64,000 nt of DNA from Sinomonas sp. R1AF57 (GTDB lineage: Bacteria > Actinomycetota > Actinomycetes > Actinomycetales > Micrococcaceae): the NCBI RefSeq assembly GCF_002224485.1, contig NZ_CP022463.1, forward strand, positions 1,138,644 to 1,202,643. The letters run 5' to 3'. Position numbers and translations under genes: made by a program. Each line of letters starts with the position of its first letter. Positions within the stretch are counted from its first letter, which is position 1. Positions 8,599-17,082 of this stretch are shown one piece after another. The notes under the pieces were generated by a model. It was given only the letters and a program-made list of their open reading frames with translations. It made no database searches and was not told where the DNA came from.

Positions 8599-9831
8599 AT
8601 GTTCGCAGGAATCAGGGAGCAGCTGGCCGCGGAGCTCGACGAGATCCGCGCCGCCGGGACCTTCAAGGAGGAGCGGCACATCGACTCGCCGCAGTCCGCC
8701 CACATCCAGGCCGGCAACCTCGGGCAGCCCGCGGGGGAGGTCCTGAACTTCTGCGCCAACAACTACCTCGGCCTCGCCGACCACCCGGACCTCATCGCGG
8801 CCGCCAAGCAGGCCCTCGATGAGCGCGGGTTCGGCATGGCCTCGGTGCGGTTCATCTGCGGCACCCAGGACGCACACCTCGCCCTCGAGCGCCGTGTCTC
8901 CGAGTTCCTCGGCACCGAGGCGACGATCCTGTTCTCGAGCTGCTTCGACGCCAACGGCGGCGTGTTCGAGGCGCTCCTCGGGCCCGAGGACGCCGTCATC
9001 TCCGACGCCCTCAACCACGCCTCGATCATCGACGGGATCCGCCTCTGCAAGGCCGCCCGGCTGCGCTATGCCAATCGGGACATGGGAGAGCTCGAGGCCC
9101 GCCTCCAGGAGGCCGCGGCGATGCACGACGGCGCCGGGGCGCGTCGGGTGCTCGTCGTCACCGACGGCGTGTTCTCGATGGACGGCTACCTCGCCCCCCT
9201 GGCCGAGATCTGCGACCTCGCCGAGAAGTACGGCGCGATGGTCATGGTCGACGACTCGCACGCTGTGGGCTTCATGGGCGCCACCGGCGCCGGCACCCCC
9301 GAGCATGCGGGCGTCTCGGACCGGGTGGACATCTACACGGGCACGTTCGGCAAGGCCCTCGGCGGCGCCTCCGGCGGGTACGTCTCGGGACGCGCGGAGA
9401 TCGTCGCCATGCTGCGGCAGCGGGCCCGGCCGTACCTGTTCTCCAACTCAGTGGCCCCCGCCATCGTCGCCGCGACCCTGCGCGCCCTCGACCTCGTGGC
9501 CGAGTCCGGCGAGCTGCGCGAGCGGCTCTTCGCCAACGCGGCCCTCTTCCGGCGCCGCATGGGCGAGGAGGGCTTCGACCTGCTTCCAGGCGAGCACGCG
9601 ATCGTGCCCGTCATGTTCGGCGACGCGGCGCTCGCCGGGCGCATCGCGGCCGAGATGCTCGCCCACGGGGTGTACGTGACTGCGTTCTCATACCCGGTGG
9701 TCCCGAAGGGCCTCGCCCGGATCCGCGTCCAGCTCTCCGCCGCCCACACAGCCGACGACGTCGAGACTGCCGTGCACGCGTTCGCCGCGGCCCGCAAGGC
9801 GGTCGCCGGGCAGGCGACAGGGGCTGGCTAG
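8599..9831 (+). CDS. kbl: 2-amino-3-ketobutyrate CoA ligase
   Basis: A 410-aa PLP enzyme that splits 2-amino-3-ketobutyrate with CoA into glycine and acetyl-CoA, completing threonine breakdown. Seen motifs are [14 protein letters not shown] near the N-terminus, the SMDGYLAPL and VDDSHAVGF stretches that bind PLP, and the Schiff-base lysine in [15 protein letters not shown]. It starts 26 bp after tdh with an AAGGAG site. Length matches the family. Confidence 0.96.
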   Translation: MFAGIREQLAAELDEIRAAGTFKEERHIDSPQSAHIQAGNLGQPAGEVLNFCANNYLGLADHPDLIAAAKQALDERGFGMASVRFICGTQDAHLALERRVSEFLGTEATILFSSCFDANGGVFEALLGPEDAVISDALNHASIIDGIRLCKAARLRYANRDMGELEARLQEAAAMHDGAGARRVLVVTDGVFSMDGYLAPLAEICDLAEKYGAMVMVDDSHAVGFMGATGAGTPEHAGVSDRVDIYTGTFGKALGGASGGYVSGRAEIVAMLRQRARPYLFSNSVAPAIVAATLRALDLVAESGELRERLFANAALFRRRMGEEGFDLLPGEHAIVPVMFGDAALAGRIAAEMLAHGVYVTAFSYPVVPKGLARIRVQLSAAHTADDVETAVHAFAAARKAVAGQATGAG

Positions 9832-9869
9832 AGTCCGCCGGCCCCCTGTGGCCCCCGTCACACGCGGGC

Positions 9870-9875
9870 TACAGT
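9870..9875 (+). promoter_or_regulatory. -10 element (TACAGT), leaderless start
   Basis: TACAGT lies exactly 6 bp before the ATG at 9882, giving the following gene its own start after kbl. Confidence 0.5.
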
Positions 9876-9881
9876 GAGGCC

Positions 9882-11021
9882 ATGAGCGCTACCACGAACA
9901 GCACCCATGACGTCGACGTCCTCATCGTGGGAGGCGGCATCGCCGGCCTCTCCCTCGCCTCCGCGCTCGCCGGCAAGTGCCGCGTCGCGCTGGTCGAGGC
10001 CGAACCCTCCCTCGCGTACCACACGTCAGCACGCTCGGCGCAGCAGCTCATCCCGAGCTACGGCCCCGCGCCCGTCCAGGACCTCACCCGCCGCACCCTC
10101 GCCAAGCTCGCGGGAGCGGCGGACGCAGGCTCTGCGGCCGGGGGCCGCCCGCTCGTGTGGCCCAGCCGCTTCATGCTCGTGGGAACCTGGGCGGACGTGG
10201 GCCAGGCCTCCCATGCCGGTATGCAGCCGCTGAGCCGCGACCAGGCCCGCACCCTCGTACCCCAGCTCCGCGAGGACGCCTTCGAGGCCGCCGCCCTCGA
10301 CCCGGACTCCGTCCGCGTGGACGCTGCCGCGCTGCTGGCCTACCACGAGGAGAGGGCCCGGGCTGGCGGCGTCGAGATCCAGGTCGGCTCGCCCGTCCAC
10401 ACGGCCCAGAGGGTCGGCGAGGGCTGGCTTGTGGGCGCGGGTGCAGAGGGCTTCCACGCGGCCAACGTGGTCAACGCCGCCGGCGCGTGGGCGGACGACC
10501 TCGCCATCCTCTTCGGCGTCGAGCGGCTCGGCCTCCAGCCCTACCGGCGCACCGCAGCGCTCGTCTCGCTCGCCGAGCCGCTCGATCCGGACCTGCCCAT
10601 GGTGGCCGCCGCGGACAACACGTGGTACTTCCGCCCCGACGAGGCCGGAGCCCTGGTCTCCCCGAGCGAGGCCGAGCCGAGCCGGGCCGAGGACGCCGTC
10701 CCGCGCCCCGGCGACATCGAGGCCACGCTGGGGCTCATCCGGTCCGTCGCAGACCTCAAGCCGACCGGCATCGTCAAAGCGTGGACCGGGTTGCGGACCT
10801 CGCCGAAGGACGGCCTGCCAGTGATGGGCTTCGACCCCGAGGGCCCCGGGTTCTTCTGGCTCGCCGGACAGGGCGGCTACGGCTTCCAGACCTCCTCGGC
10901 GCTCGCCGAGGATGCGGCCGCCGCGCTGCTGGCGGGTCCCGATGCCCTCCGCTCGGGGGCGAGTCCGGTATCGGAGACACAGCGGGCCCTGGATCCGCAC
11001 CGCCTCTCGGTCCGGACGTGA
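9882..11021 (+). CDS. FAD-dependent oxidoreductase, DAO family
   Basis: A 379-aa flavoprotein. The Rossmann dinucleotide motif VDVLIVGGGIAGLSLASAL is at residues 11-29. Near the C-terminus KAWTGLRTSPKDGLPVMG and FWLAGQGGYGFQTS match the FAD and active-site loops of D-amino acid dehydrogenases, glycine oxidases and sarcosine oxidases. The exact amine substrate is not readable. It sits between threonine and histidine catabolic genes and ends 10 bp before hutI, so co-transcription with hutI is likely. Confidence 0.85.
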   Translation: MSATTNSTHDVDVLIVGGGIAGLSLASALAGKCRVALVEAEPSLAYHTSARSAQQLIPSYGPAPVQDLTRRTLAKLAGAADAGSAAGGRPLVWPSRFMLVGTWADVGQASHAGMQPLSRDQARTLVPQLREDAFEAAALDPDSVRVDAAALLAYHEERARAGGVEIQVGSPVHTAQRVGEGWLVGAGAEGFHAANVVNAAGAWADDLAILFGVERLGLQPYRRTAALVSLAEPLDPDLPMVAAADNTWYFRPDEAGALVSPSEAEPSRAEDAVPRPGDIEATLGLIRSVADLKPTGIVKAWTGLRTSPKDGLPVMGFDPEGPGFFWLAGQGGYGFQTSSALAEDAAAALLAGPDALRSGASPVSETQRALDPHRLSVRT

Positions 11022-11031
11022 AGATGGAGGC

Positions 11032-12291
11032 ATGACCCTCCTCATCGACAACATCGGCGAGCTGTCCACCCAGCACCTCACGGGCGAGGCGAGCCCCGGC
11101 TCCGGCGAGGCCGCCGGCGTCATCCGCGGCGCCGCCGTCGTGCTCGAGGGGGAGCGGATCGCGTGGGTGGGACGGTCGTCGGCCGCGCCCGCCGCCGACG
11201 ACCGGTACGATGCCGGCGGCCGGGCCGTCCTGCCGGGCTGGGTCGACTCGCACTCGCACCTCGTCTTCGCCGGCGATCGGACCGCCGAGTTCGAGGCGCG
11301 CATGGCCGGCCAGCCCTACGCGGCGGGCGGCATCGGGGTCACGACGGCGGCCACCCGCGCCGCGTCCGACGGCGAGCTGCGGCGCCTGCTCGCCGCCCGC
11401 CTCGCCGAGGCCGTCGCGGGAGGCACGACGTACCTCGAGACCAAGACCGGGTACGGGCTCGACGTCGAGAACGAGCGGCGCAGCGCCGTCCTCGCGGGCG
11501 AGGCCGCCGACGAGGTCACCTATCTCGGGGCGCACCTCGTCCCGGCGGGGGCGCATCCGGACGCGTACACCGAGCTCGTGTGCGGCGAGATGCTCGAGGC
11601 CGTGCGGCCGCACGTGCGCTGGGCCGATGTCTTCTGCGAGCGGGGAGCCTTCACCGAGGAGCAGTCGCGGCGGGTCCTGCTCGCGTGCCGCGACGCTGGG
11701 CTCGGGCTACGGGTGCACGGCAACCAGCTCGGCCACGGGGCGGGGGTGCGGCTCGCCGTCGAGGTCGGCGCCGCGAGCGTGGACCACGTGAACTTCCTCG
11801 ATGAGGCGGACCTCGAGGCGCTCGCCGGGACGTGGGAGGGGTGGGCCCCTGCGGGATCACCGGGCGACGCCGGCATGGTTGCGACAGCGGGCACCGTCGC
11901 GACCGTCCTGCCCGCGTGCGACCTCTCGACCCGCGCCCCCCTCGCCCCGGCCCGGGCCCTCCTCGACGCCGGCGTCCAGATCGCGATCGCCTCGAACTGC
12001 AACCCCGGCACGAGCTACACGAGCTCCATGAACTTCTGCGTCACGACAGCGGTCCTCCAGATGGGGCTCTCCGTCCAGGAGGCCGTGCGGGCGGCCACGT
12101 TCGGCGGCGCGCTCGCCCTGCGCCGTCATGCGGGCCGGGACGAGGACGGGCGGCGGGCGGTGGGCTCGATCGCCGTCGGGCACCGCGCCGACCTGCACGT
12201 GCTCGACGCGCCCTCCGCGACGCACCTCGCCTACCGGCCGGGAATGCCGCTCACCCACGCCGTCTGGCGAGCGGGGCGGCGCGTGCGGTAG
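11032..12291 (+). CDS. hutI: Imidazolonepropionase
   Basis: A 419-aa amidohydrolase that opens imidazolone-5-propionate to N-formimino-L-glutamate in histidine degradation. Metal ligands His74 and His76 are in DSHSHLVFAGDR. Substrate-site motifs YLETKTGYGL and ASNCNPGTSYTSSMNF are present. The ATG at 11032 has GGAGG just before it. An upstream extension of 40 codons overlaps the oxidoreductase and is not conserved. Other hut genes are not in the window. Confidence 0.95.
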   Translation: MTLLIDNIGELSTQHLTGEASPGSGEAAGVIRGAAVVLEGERIAWVGRSSAAPAADDRYDAGGRAVLPGWVDSHSHLVFAGDRTAEFEARMAGQPYAAGGIGVTTAATRAASDGELRRLLAARLAEAVAGGTTYLETKTGYGLDVENERRSAVLAGEAADEVTYLGAHLVPAGAHPDAYTELVCGEMLEAVRPHVRWADVFCERGAFTEEQSRRVLLACRDAGLGLRVHGNQLGHGAGVRLAVEVGAASVDHVNFLDEADLEALAGTWEGWAPAGSPGDAGMVATAGTVATVLPACDLSTRAPLAPARALLDAGVQIAIASNCNPGTSYTSSMNFCVTTAVLQMGLSVQEAVRAATFGGALALRRHAGRDEDGRRAVGSIAVGHRADLHVLDAPSATHLAYRPGMPLTHAVWRAGRRVR

Positions 12292-12297
12292 GCAGCG

Positions 12298-12978
12298 CTA
12301 CAGTTCGTCGAAGGTGGTCTCGACGACGGTGTCCCGGGTGGAGCGCGGCGCCCACTGGCTGAACGGCGGAGAGAGCCGGTACCGCCCGCTGGGCTGGCGG
12401 ACGAGGGTATGGACTCCGGCGTTCTCGGGATTGTTGAGCGACTCGAAGTACTCGACCGTCCAGCGGAACCAGCGCATGCAGAACAGGCGCATGGTCAGCC
12501 CATGCGTCACCAGGAGGGCGTTCGGCGGGTAGGCCGGCCTGGCCCAGTGGCGGTACAGGGTCTCCATGAAGCCGGTCACGCGGTCGTACACGTCGCTGCC
12601 GGACTCGCCGTCGCGGAACCGGTAGAAGAAGTGGCCGTAGGTGTCCCGGAGCCGCTTCTGCTCCTCGATCTCCTCGGGCACCTGGTAGTTCGCCCAGTCC
12701 TGCTCCCGCAGCCGCGGCTCCTCGACGACGCTGTCGGTGAGGTCCTCGATCCCCAGGGCCTCGAGCGTCTGGTAGGCCCTCAGGTACGGCGAGACGTAGA
12801 CGCGGACCCGCTCGCCTTCGAGCTGGCGCCGGATCTGCCGGCCCGCCCGGCGCGCCTCGTCGACGCCCTGCTCGGTCAGGGGGATCCGGTAGTCGGGGAC
12901 GCGCTCGTAGATGCTCGTGTCCAGGTTGGCGGCCGAGTGGCCGTGCCGGACCATGATGATCTGCCGCGGCGCGCTCAT
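12298..12978 (-). CDS. Histidine phosphatase family protein
   Basis: A 226-aa member of the phosphoglycerate-mutase-like superfamily. The phosphohistidine motif is IIMVRHGHSAAN at residues 7-18, and the second catalytic His is in LLVTHGLTMRLF. VYVSPYLRAYQT supplies the conserved Arg. It is a phosphatase of unknown substrate. The start at 12978 is 7 bp after a -10 TACGCT, giving a leaderless mRNA. It converges on hutI with 6 bp between stop codons. Confidence 0.9.
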   Translation of the reverse strand: MSAPRQIIMVRHGHSAANLDTSIYERVPDYRIPLTEQGVDEARRAGRQIRRQLEGERVRVYVSPYLRAYQTLEALGIEDLTDSVVEEPRLREQDWANYQVPEEIEEQKRLRDTYGHFFYRFRDGESGSDVYDRVTGFMETLYRHWARPAYPPNALLVTHGLTMRLFCMRWFRWTVEYFESLNNPENAGVHTLVRQPSGRYRLSPPFSQWAPRSTRDTVVETTFDEL

Positions 12979-12985
12979 GGACCCC

Positions 12986-12991
12986 AGCGTA
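12986..12991 (-). promoter_or_regulatory. -10 element (TACGCT), leaderless start
   Basis: On the minus strand TACGCT lies 7 bp before the start codon at 12978. Confidence 0.45.
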
Positions 12992-13001
12992 GGCCAGCCG
13001 C

Positions 13002-13036
13002 CCTGCAGGAGGCGCCCAACCTGCAGGAGGCGCCCA
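13002..13036. repeat. Direct repeat, 18-bp period, in a divergent promoter region
   Basis: CCTGCAGGAGGCGCCCA occurs at 13002-13018 and 13020-13036. It lies between the back-to-back promoters of the histidine phosphatase and CPBP genes and could be a regulator site for both. Confidence 0.5.
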
Positions 13037-13047
13037 GCGACGGCAGG

Positions 13048-13053
13048 CAAGAT
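13048..13053 (+). promoter_or_regulatory. -10 element (CAAGAT), leaderless start
   Basis: CAAGAT lies 6 bp before the ATG at 13060. Confidence 0.45.
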
Positions 13054-13059
13054 AGGTGC

Positions 13060-13860
13060 ATGCCGGAAGCACCCGCCGTCGTCCGTTCCGCGTCCCGTCC
13101 CCGCTGGCAGGCCCAGCTGCTCATTGTCCTCGGGCTCTCGCTCGGGCAGTCGGCCGTCTACTCGGTCGTGCAGCTGATCGACAAGGCGACCCGCGCGCCG
13201 CTGTCCGAGGGGACCTCCACCCTCAACCGGTCCCTCAACTCGCGCGAGTACTTCGACCTCACCTACCAGCTGCTCGACATCCTGTTCGCGCTCGTGCCGG
13301 TGGCGCTGGTGCTCTACTTCGTGTGGGACGCGGCGGCGCGCCGGGGTGCCGCCGCCGCCAGATGGACGACGCCGTTCGCGCGCCTCGGGCTCGACCTCGC
13401 CCGCCCGGGGCGGGACTGGCTGTGGGGCGCGGGGCTGTTCCTCGCGATCGGGATCCCGTCCCTCGGCCTCTACTGGGCGGGGCGAGTGCTGGGAATCACC
13501 ACGGCCATCATCCCCAGCGGGCTCGACCAGTACTGGTGGACGGTCCCGGTGCTCATCCTCTCGGCCGTGCGGCACGCGCTCGTCGAGGAGGTCATCGTCG
13601 TGGCGTTCATGCTCGGGTGGCTGCGGCGGCTGGGGTGGGGGGTACCGGCGGCGGTCGCTGCGAGCGCGCTCCTCCGCGGCAGCTACCACCTGTACCAGGG
13701 GATCGGGCCGTTCGTGGGGAACGCGGTGATGGGCGTCGTGTTCGCCTTCGTGTACCGCAGGTACGGGAGGGTCATGCCGCTGGTCATCGCGCACGCCCTG
13801 CTGGACATCGTCGCGTTCGTGGGCTTCAGCGTTGCCGGCAAGGCCATGGGCCTGGGGTAG
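13060..13860 (+). CDS. CPBP-family (Abi/CAAX-like) intramembrane protease
   Basis: A 266-aa membrane protein with about seven helices. The three CPBP motifs can be placed: Glu176-Glu177 in HALVEEVIVVAF, His210 in GSYHLYQG and His245 with Asp249 in IAHALLDIVAF. The first motif lacks the Arg usual four residues after the glutamates (EExxxR), so activity or specificity may differ. In other bacteria the family cleaves prenylated or membrane peptides and bacteriocin precursors. Here it stands alone with a leaderless promoter, so its target is unknown. Confidence 0.83.
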   Translation: MPEAPAVVRSASRPRWQAQLLIVLGLSLGQSAVYSVVQLIDKATRAPLSEGTSTLNRSLNSREYFDLTYQLLDILFALVPVALVLYFVWDAAARRGAAAARWTTPFARLGLDLARPGRDWLWGAGLFLAIGIPSLGLYWAGRVLGITTAIIPSGLDQYWWTVPVLILSAVRHALVEEVIVVAFMLGWLRRLGWGVPAAVAASALLRGSYHLYQGIGPFVGNAVMGVVFAFVYRRYGRVMPLVIAHALLDIVAFVGFSVAGKAMGLG

Positions 13861-13936
13861 GGACGGGACCCCGCAACAAGCGGGACCGGACCCGGCAACG
13901 TTGCGGGGTCCCGTCCCGTCGAATGCGGGGTCCCGT
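13860..13936. terminator. GC-rich inverted repeat between convergent genes
   Basis: GGGACGGGACCCCGCAAC (13860-13877) pairs perfectly with 13900-13917 around a 22-nt loop, and part of the arm (TGCGGGGTCCCGT) appears a third time at 13924-13936. It begins at the CPBP stop codon and faces a gene on the other strand, so it may end both transcripts. The third half-copy suggests a repeat-family origin. Confidence 0.6.
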
Positions 13937-13960
13937 GCACCCCGTCGTCCGGTGCTCCGG

Positions 13961-14608
13961 TCAGATCGTGACGGCGCCGTTCGCCGTCTCGAAGGTGACC
14001 GACATGATCCCGGGGGTGCCCTTGGGGGAGACCCACTCGACCTCGACGTCCTCGAGAGGCTTCTCGACCGGCTCGCCGAGCCACTCGGTGACACGCTCCG
14101 CCGAGCCGGCGATCGTGAGCCGACTCATCCGCACCGTGGCCGGGTAGGCGTTCGAGGGGTGGAGGGACGGGTCGCCCTCCCACTTGAGCATGTACGGGAC
14201 CTGCGGGTCGGCGATGAGCCCGAGGATGCCGATCTGCTTCCACACGAGCTCGCGCCCGTCGGGGAACTTCCGGTTGCCGGGAACGGCCTGGCGCCCGAGC
14301 CGCTCCTCGAACGGCGCGAGGTCCTTGACCTCGACGCACCAGCCCATCCAGCCGCCGCCCGCGGCGCTGCGGGCGCGCACCGCCTGACCGAACGGCGCCT
14401 TGTCCGACGCCGGGTGGTCCAGGACCTCGACGACCTCGAGGTAGTGGTGGTCCGTGAGGGGGATGATCATGTTGCGGGTACCGAAACGCGGGTGGACGCC
14501 GCCCTTGACGGCCTCGACACCGAGGGCGTCGGCGATCCGCTCCGTCGTGGCCAGCAGACCGTCCGCTTCGCAGGCATAAGAAACATGGTCCATACGCATG
14601 GAAGTCAT
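13961..14608 (-). CDS. VOC/glyoxalase-like domain protein
   Basis: A 215-aa protein starting MDHVSYACEADGLLATTERI after a few residues. NMIIPLTDHHYLEVVEVLDH follows near residue 50, as in the Glyoxalase_3 group. A second VOC half is less clear. No substrate is readable. The ATG at 14608 and another at 14599 are both possible. A palindrome resembling an iron-regulator box lies about 28 bp upstream. Confidence 0.78.
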   Translation of the reverse strand: MTSMRMDHVSYACEADGLLATTERIADALGVEAVKGGVHPRFGTRNMIIPLTDHHYLEVVEVLDHPASDKAPFGQAVRARSAAGGGWMGWCVEVKDLAPFEERLGRQAVPGNRKFPDGRELVWKQIGILGLIADPQVPYMLKWEGDPSLHPSNAYPATVRMSRLTIAGSAERVTEWLGEPVEKPLEDVEVEWVSPKGTPGIMSVTFETANGAVTI

Positions 14609-14635
14609 GGTGCCACTTTGTGATGGGCGCCTCAG

Positions 14636-14651
14636 CTTAGGTTTGCCTAAG
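14636..14651. promoter_or_regulatory. Palindrome resembling half of a DtxR/IdeR iron box
   Basis: CTTAGGTTTGCCTAAG has perfect 6-bp arms around 4 bp. The TTAGGTTnGCCTAA core resembles the DtxR/IdeR box, but the right-hand half of the 19-bp consensus is poor. It overlaps the stop codon of the adjacent kinase gene and lies in the promoter of the VOC gene. Confidence 0.3.
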
Positions 14652-15681
14652 TAGCGGCGAGGGGCAGGGAGACCTCCATGGTGGTCCCGCCGGACCCCGT
14701 CTGCGCGATGCGCACCGAGCCCCCGTTGCGCACGGCGATGTCCCGTACCAGGGCAAGCCCGAGCCCGAAGCTCCGCCTCCCGCCCGGCGCGGGGACGGCG
14801 CCGCCGGCGTACCGCTCGAACACCCGCTCGGGGGCCGGTCCGGCAATCCCGGGACCGGTGTCCGCCACGGTGAGCACCGCCGTCGCGCCTCCCGGGCCGC
14901 GCCCGCCCTCGGCGACCCGCACGCCCACGGTGACCCGGCCGCCGTCGGGCGTGTATTTGAGCGCATTGTCGGCAAGGGCGACGACGACGCGCCGCAGCGG
15001 TGCGGGGGCAACGGCTACGGGCACGGGGTCGGTCGGGGCCAGGGCCGAGAGCGCGATCCCGCGGTCTCCAGCGACCACGGCAAGGTCGCCGACGACGTCG
15101 CGGGCGAGGTCAGCGAGGTCGGTGGGCGTAGTGGGGACATCAGGGCCGCCGGAGACGCTGTGGAGGAGGTCCTCGATCACCGCGGCGAGCTTCGCCGAGT
15201 CCCCGCGCAGCTCGGCGAGCACCCCAGCGGCCTCGCTGTCCGGACCCAGACGCTTCTGCGCAAGCTGGATGCGCGTGTCGATGACCGTGAGCGGCGTGCG
15301 GAGCTCGTGGCTCGCGTCCTGGACGAACCGGCGCTGGAGCGCCAGGGACTCGCCGAGCGGCCTCACAGCCTGCCGCGCCACCAGGACCCCCACCACTCCG
15401 GCGAGCACGATGCCCGCGACGCCGCCGACGACGAGGGCGAGCAGGACGTCGACGGTGTCGAGGACGACCTGCGGCTGGTCCCGCTCGAGGTGGGCGAGGA
15501 CCTGGCTGGGCTGGGACTTGACGGCGACGTACACCGCCGCTGCGGCGATCATCGCGACGACGACGACGGCGACGGCCGCGGCGATCTGCGTCCCCACCCT
15601 CAGGGCGGCGCGCCGCAGCGCCATCTCGTCCGAGTTCAGGGGCCGCCGCGGCGGTCGAGGGGTCCAGAGGCGGGGGCTCAT
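14647..15681 (-). CDS. Sensor histidine kinase, intramembrane-sensing type
   Basis: A 344-aa kinase with two membrane helices at about 30-54 and 78-102. They are separated by only about 25 residues, too short for a folded external sensor, so the signal is probably read in or at the membrane. A short HAMP-like link leads to the H-box QDASHELRTPLTVID with His125. N, G1 and G2 boxes follow (VALADNALKYT, ADTGPGIAG, FGLGLALV). It overlaps its response regulator gene by 4 bp (ATGA). Its probable targets include the neighbouring PAP2-DedA genes. Confidence 0.9.
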   Translation of the reverse strand: MSPRLWTPRPPRRPLNSDEMALRRAALRVGTQIAAAVAVVVVAMIAAAAVYVAVKSQPSQVLAHLERDQPQVVLDTVDVLLALVVGGVAGIVLAGVVGVLVARQAVRPLGESLALQRRFVQDASHELRTPLTVIDTRIQLAQKRLGPDSEAAGVLAELRGDSAKLAAVIEDLLHSVSGGPDVPTTPTDLADLARDVVGDLAVVAGDRGIALSALAPTDPVPVAVAPAPLRRVVVALADNALKYTPDGGRVTVGVRVAEGGRGPGGATAVLTVADTGPGIAGPAPERVFERYAGGAVPAPGGRRSFGLGLALVRDIAVRNGGSVRIAQTGSGGTTMEVSLPLAAT

Positions 15682-16364
15682 TCGAGGCCGCCGAGCTGGT
15701 AGCCGACCCCGTGCACGGTCCTGATCACGGTCTTGTGCGTCTTCTTCCTGAGGTAGTGGACATATGTGTCGACGACGCCGGGGGTGTCGCCGGCGTCAAA
15801 CACGGCTGCAAGGAGTTCGGCCCGGGAGTGGACCCGCGCTGGCTCCCGGGCGAGGCGCGCGAGGAGGGCGGACTCGGCGGCGGAGAGCTCGACCCGGTCG
15901 CCGTAGGGCGAGGTGAGGACGCGTGCCGCAGCGTCGAGGTCCCAGGCGCCGACGGACAGCAGCGCGGGCGGCGGCGCCTCGTAGGTGCGGGTGAGCGCCC
16001 GCAGCCGGGCTGCGAGCTCCTCCGAGTCGAAGGGCTTGGGCAGGTAGTCGTCGGCTCCGGCGTCGAGCCCCTCGACCTTGTCCCGCACGCCCCCGAGGGC
16101 TGTGAGCATGAGGATCGGGGTCCCGATGCCCTTCGCCCGCAGGGCCTTCACGAGGGAGACGCCGTCCACGAGCGGCAGCCCGCGGTCGACGACGAGGGCA
16201 TCCCACGGTTCCCCGAGCGCGAGGCGGAGGCCCTCGCGGCCATCCGCGGCGAGGGTGACGGCGAACGCATCCCCGAGCAGCTCGGCAACGAGGGGGCCGA
16301 GCTGGCCGTCGTCCTCGACGAGGAGGACGCGGGGCGGCCCCGTCCGCGGATGTCTGGGCTCCAT
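15678..16364 (-). CDS. OmpR/PhoB-family response regulator
   Basis: A 228-aa regulator with a receiver domain (acidic pocket VEDD at residues 16-19, phospho-acceptor Asp60 in VVDRGLP, KPF near residue 112) and a C-terminal winged helix ending VIRTVHGVGYQL. I place the start at the ATG at 16364 because a -10 CACAAT lies 7 bp before it. An ATG 9 bp upstream, at 16373, would sit inside that hexamer. The kinase gene follows with a 4-bp overlap. It is the best candidate to bind the TCTTAGA direct repeats before PAP2-DedA and before the gene at 6953. Confidence 0.92.
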   Translation of the reverse strand: MEPRHPRTGPPRVLLVEDDGQLGPLVAELLGDAFAVTLAADGREGLRLALGEPWDALVVDRGLPLVDGVSLVKALRAKGIGTPILMLTALGGVRDKVEGLDAGADDYLPKPFDSEELAARLRALTRTYEAPPPALLSVGAWDLDAAARVLTSPYGDRVELSAAESALLARLAREPARVHSRAELLAAVFDAGDTPGVVDTYVHYLRKKTHKTVIRTVHGVGYQLGGLE

Positions 16365-16371
16365 GGCTGCC

Positions 16372-16377
16372 ATTGTG
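16372..16377 (-). promoter_or_regulatory. -10 element (CACAAT) of the two-component operon
   Basis: On the minus strand CACAAT lies 7 bp before the chosen start at 16364. Confidence 0.45.
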
Positions 16378-16395
16378 CCAAGCGGACCTGACTCG

Positions 16396-16424
16396 CAGGA
16401 GGTGACCCCCAGGACGTTACCCCC
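16396..16424 (-). repeat. 29-bp intergenic repeat, copy 2
   Basis: This is the opposite-strand copy of 2141-2169 with three differences. It lies between the DedA stop and the response regulator start. The plus strand reads CAGGAGGTGACC, like a ribosome binding site, but both flanking genes are on the minus strand. Confidence 0.6.
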
Positions 16425-16440
16425 AGAGCGAAGGGGGGTG

Positions 16441-17076
16441 TCAGTCCTCGTCGGCGCGGACGCGGACGGGCTCCGGCTCGGGCTGGCCGGCCTTGCGCCG
16501 CCGTCGGACGATCTCGATGGTGATCGGGATGACGGACGCCGCGACGATCAGCACGGACAGGACGTCGATGTTCTTGGCGATGAACTCGACGTGTCCGAGC
16601 CAGACGCCCAGCAGGGTGATGGACACGGCCCACGCGACGCCCCCGAGCACGTTCCAGCCGAGGAACTTCCGGTACGGGTAGTGCGCCATGCCGGCCACGA
16701 GCGGGACGTACGTGCGCACGATCGGGACGAAGCGGGCCAGGACGAGCGCCCTCCCGCCGTAGCGTCCGAAGAACTCCTCGGCGCTGTCGAGGTAGGAGAG
16801 CTTGAGGACCTTCGCGTCCGCGCGGAACCACCTCTTCCCCACGAACTTGCCGAGGAGGTACCCCGCTTGGTCCCCGGCGACGGCCGCCCCCGCCACGACC
16901 AGCATGAGGAGGGGCAGGCTCAGTCCGAGCTGGGCGTGCAGGAGGCCCACCGTGAACAGCAGTGAGTCGCCGGGCAGGAACGGGAACAGGAGCCCCGACT
17001 CGATGAAGACCAGCAGGGCCACGACGCCGAGGACCCAGGGGCCGGCGTCGAACAGGAGGGATGTGGGATCAAGCAT
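16441..17076 (-). CDS. DedA-family membrane protein
   Basis: A 211-aa DedA/SNARE-associated protein with the family motifs FLPGDSLLFTVGLL (about 34-47) and FARFVPIVRTYVPLVAGMA (about 114-132). It has re-entrant and membrane helices and a basic C-terminal tail. Some DedA proteins (UptA type) have been shown to return undecaprenyl phosphate across the membrane. It starts 6 bp after a PAP2 phosphatase gene, a pairing that fits lipid-carrier recycling. The tail RRRRKAGQPEPEPVRV is probably cytoplasmic. Confidence 0.92.
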   Translation of the reverse strand: MLDPTSLLFDAGPWVLGVVALLVFIESGLLFPFLPGDSLLFTVGLLHAQLGLSLPLLMLVVAGAAVAGDQAGYLLGKFVGKRWFRADAKVLKLSYLDSAEEFFGRYGGRALVLARFVPIVRTYVPLVAGMAHYPYRKFLGWNVLGGVAWAVSITLLGVWLGHVEFIAKNIDVLSVLIVAASVIPITIEIVRRRRKAGQPEPEPVRVRADED

Positions 17077-17082
17077 GGGGCA

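Noticed and set aside
12409-13059. A 217-codon upstream extension of the CPBP gene
   Set aside because: It lies opposite the histidine phosphatase gene and has no conserved content. A leaderless promoter marks the ATG at 13060.
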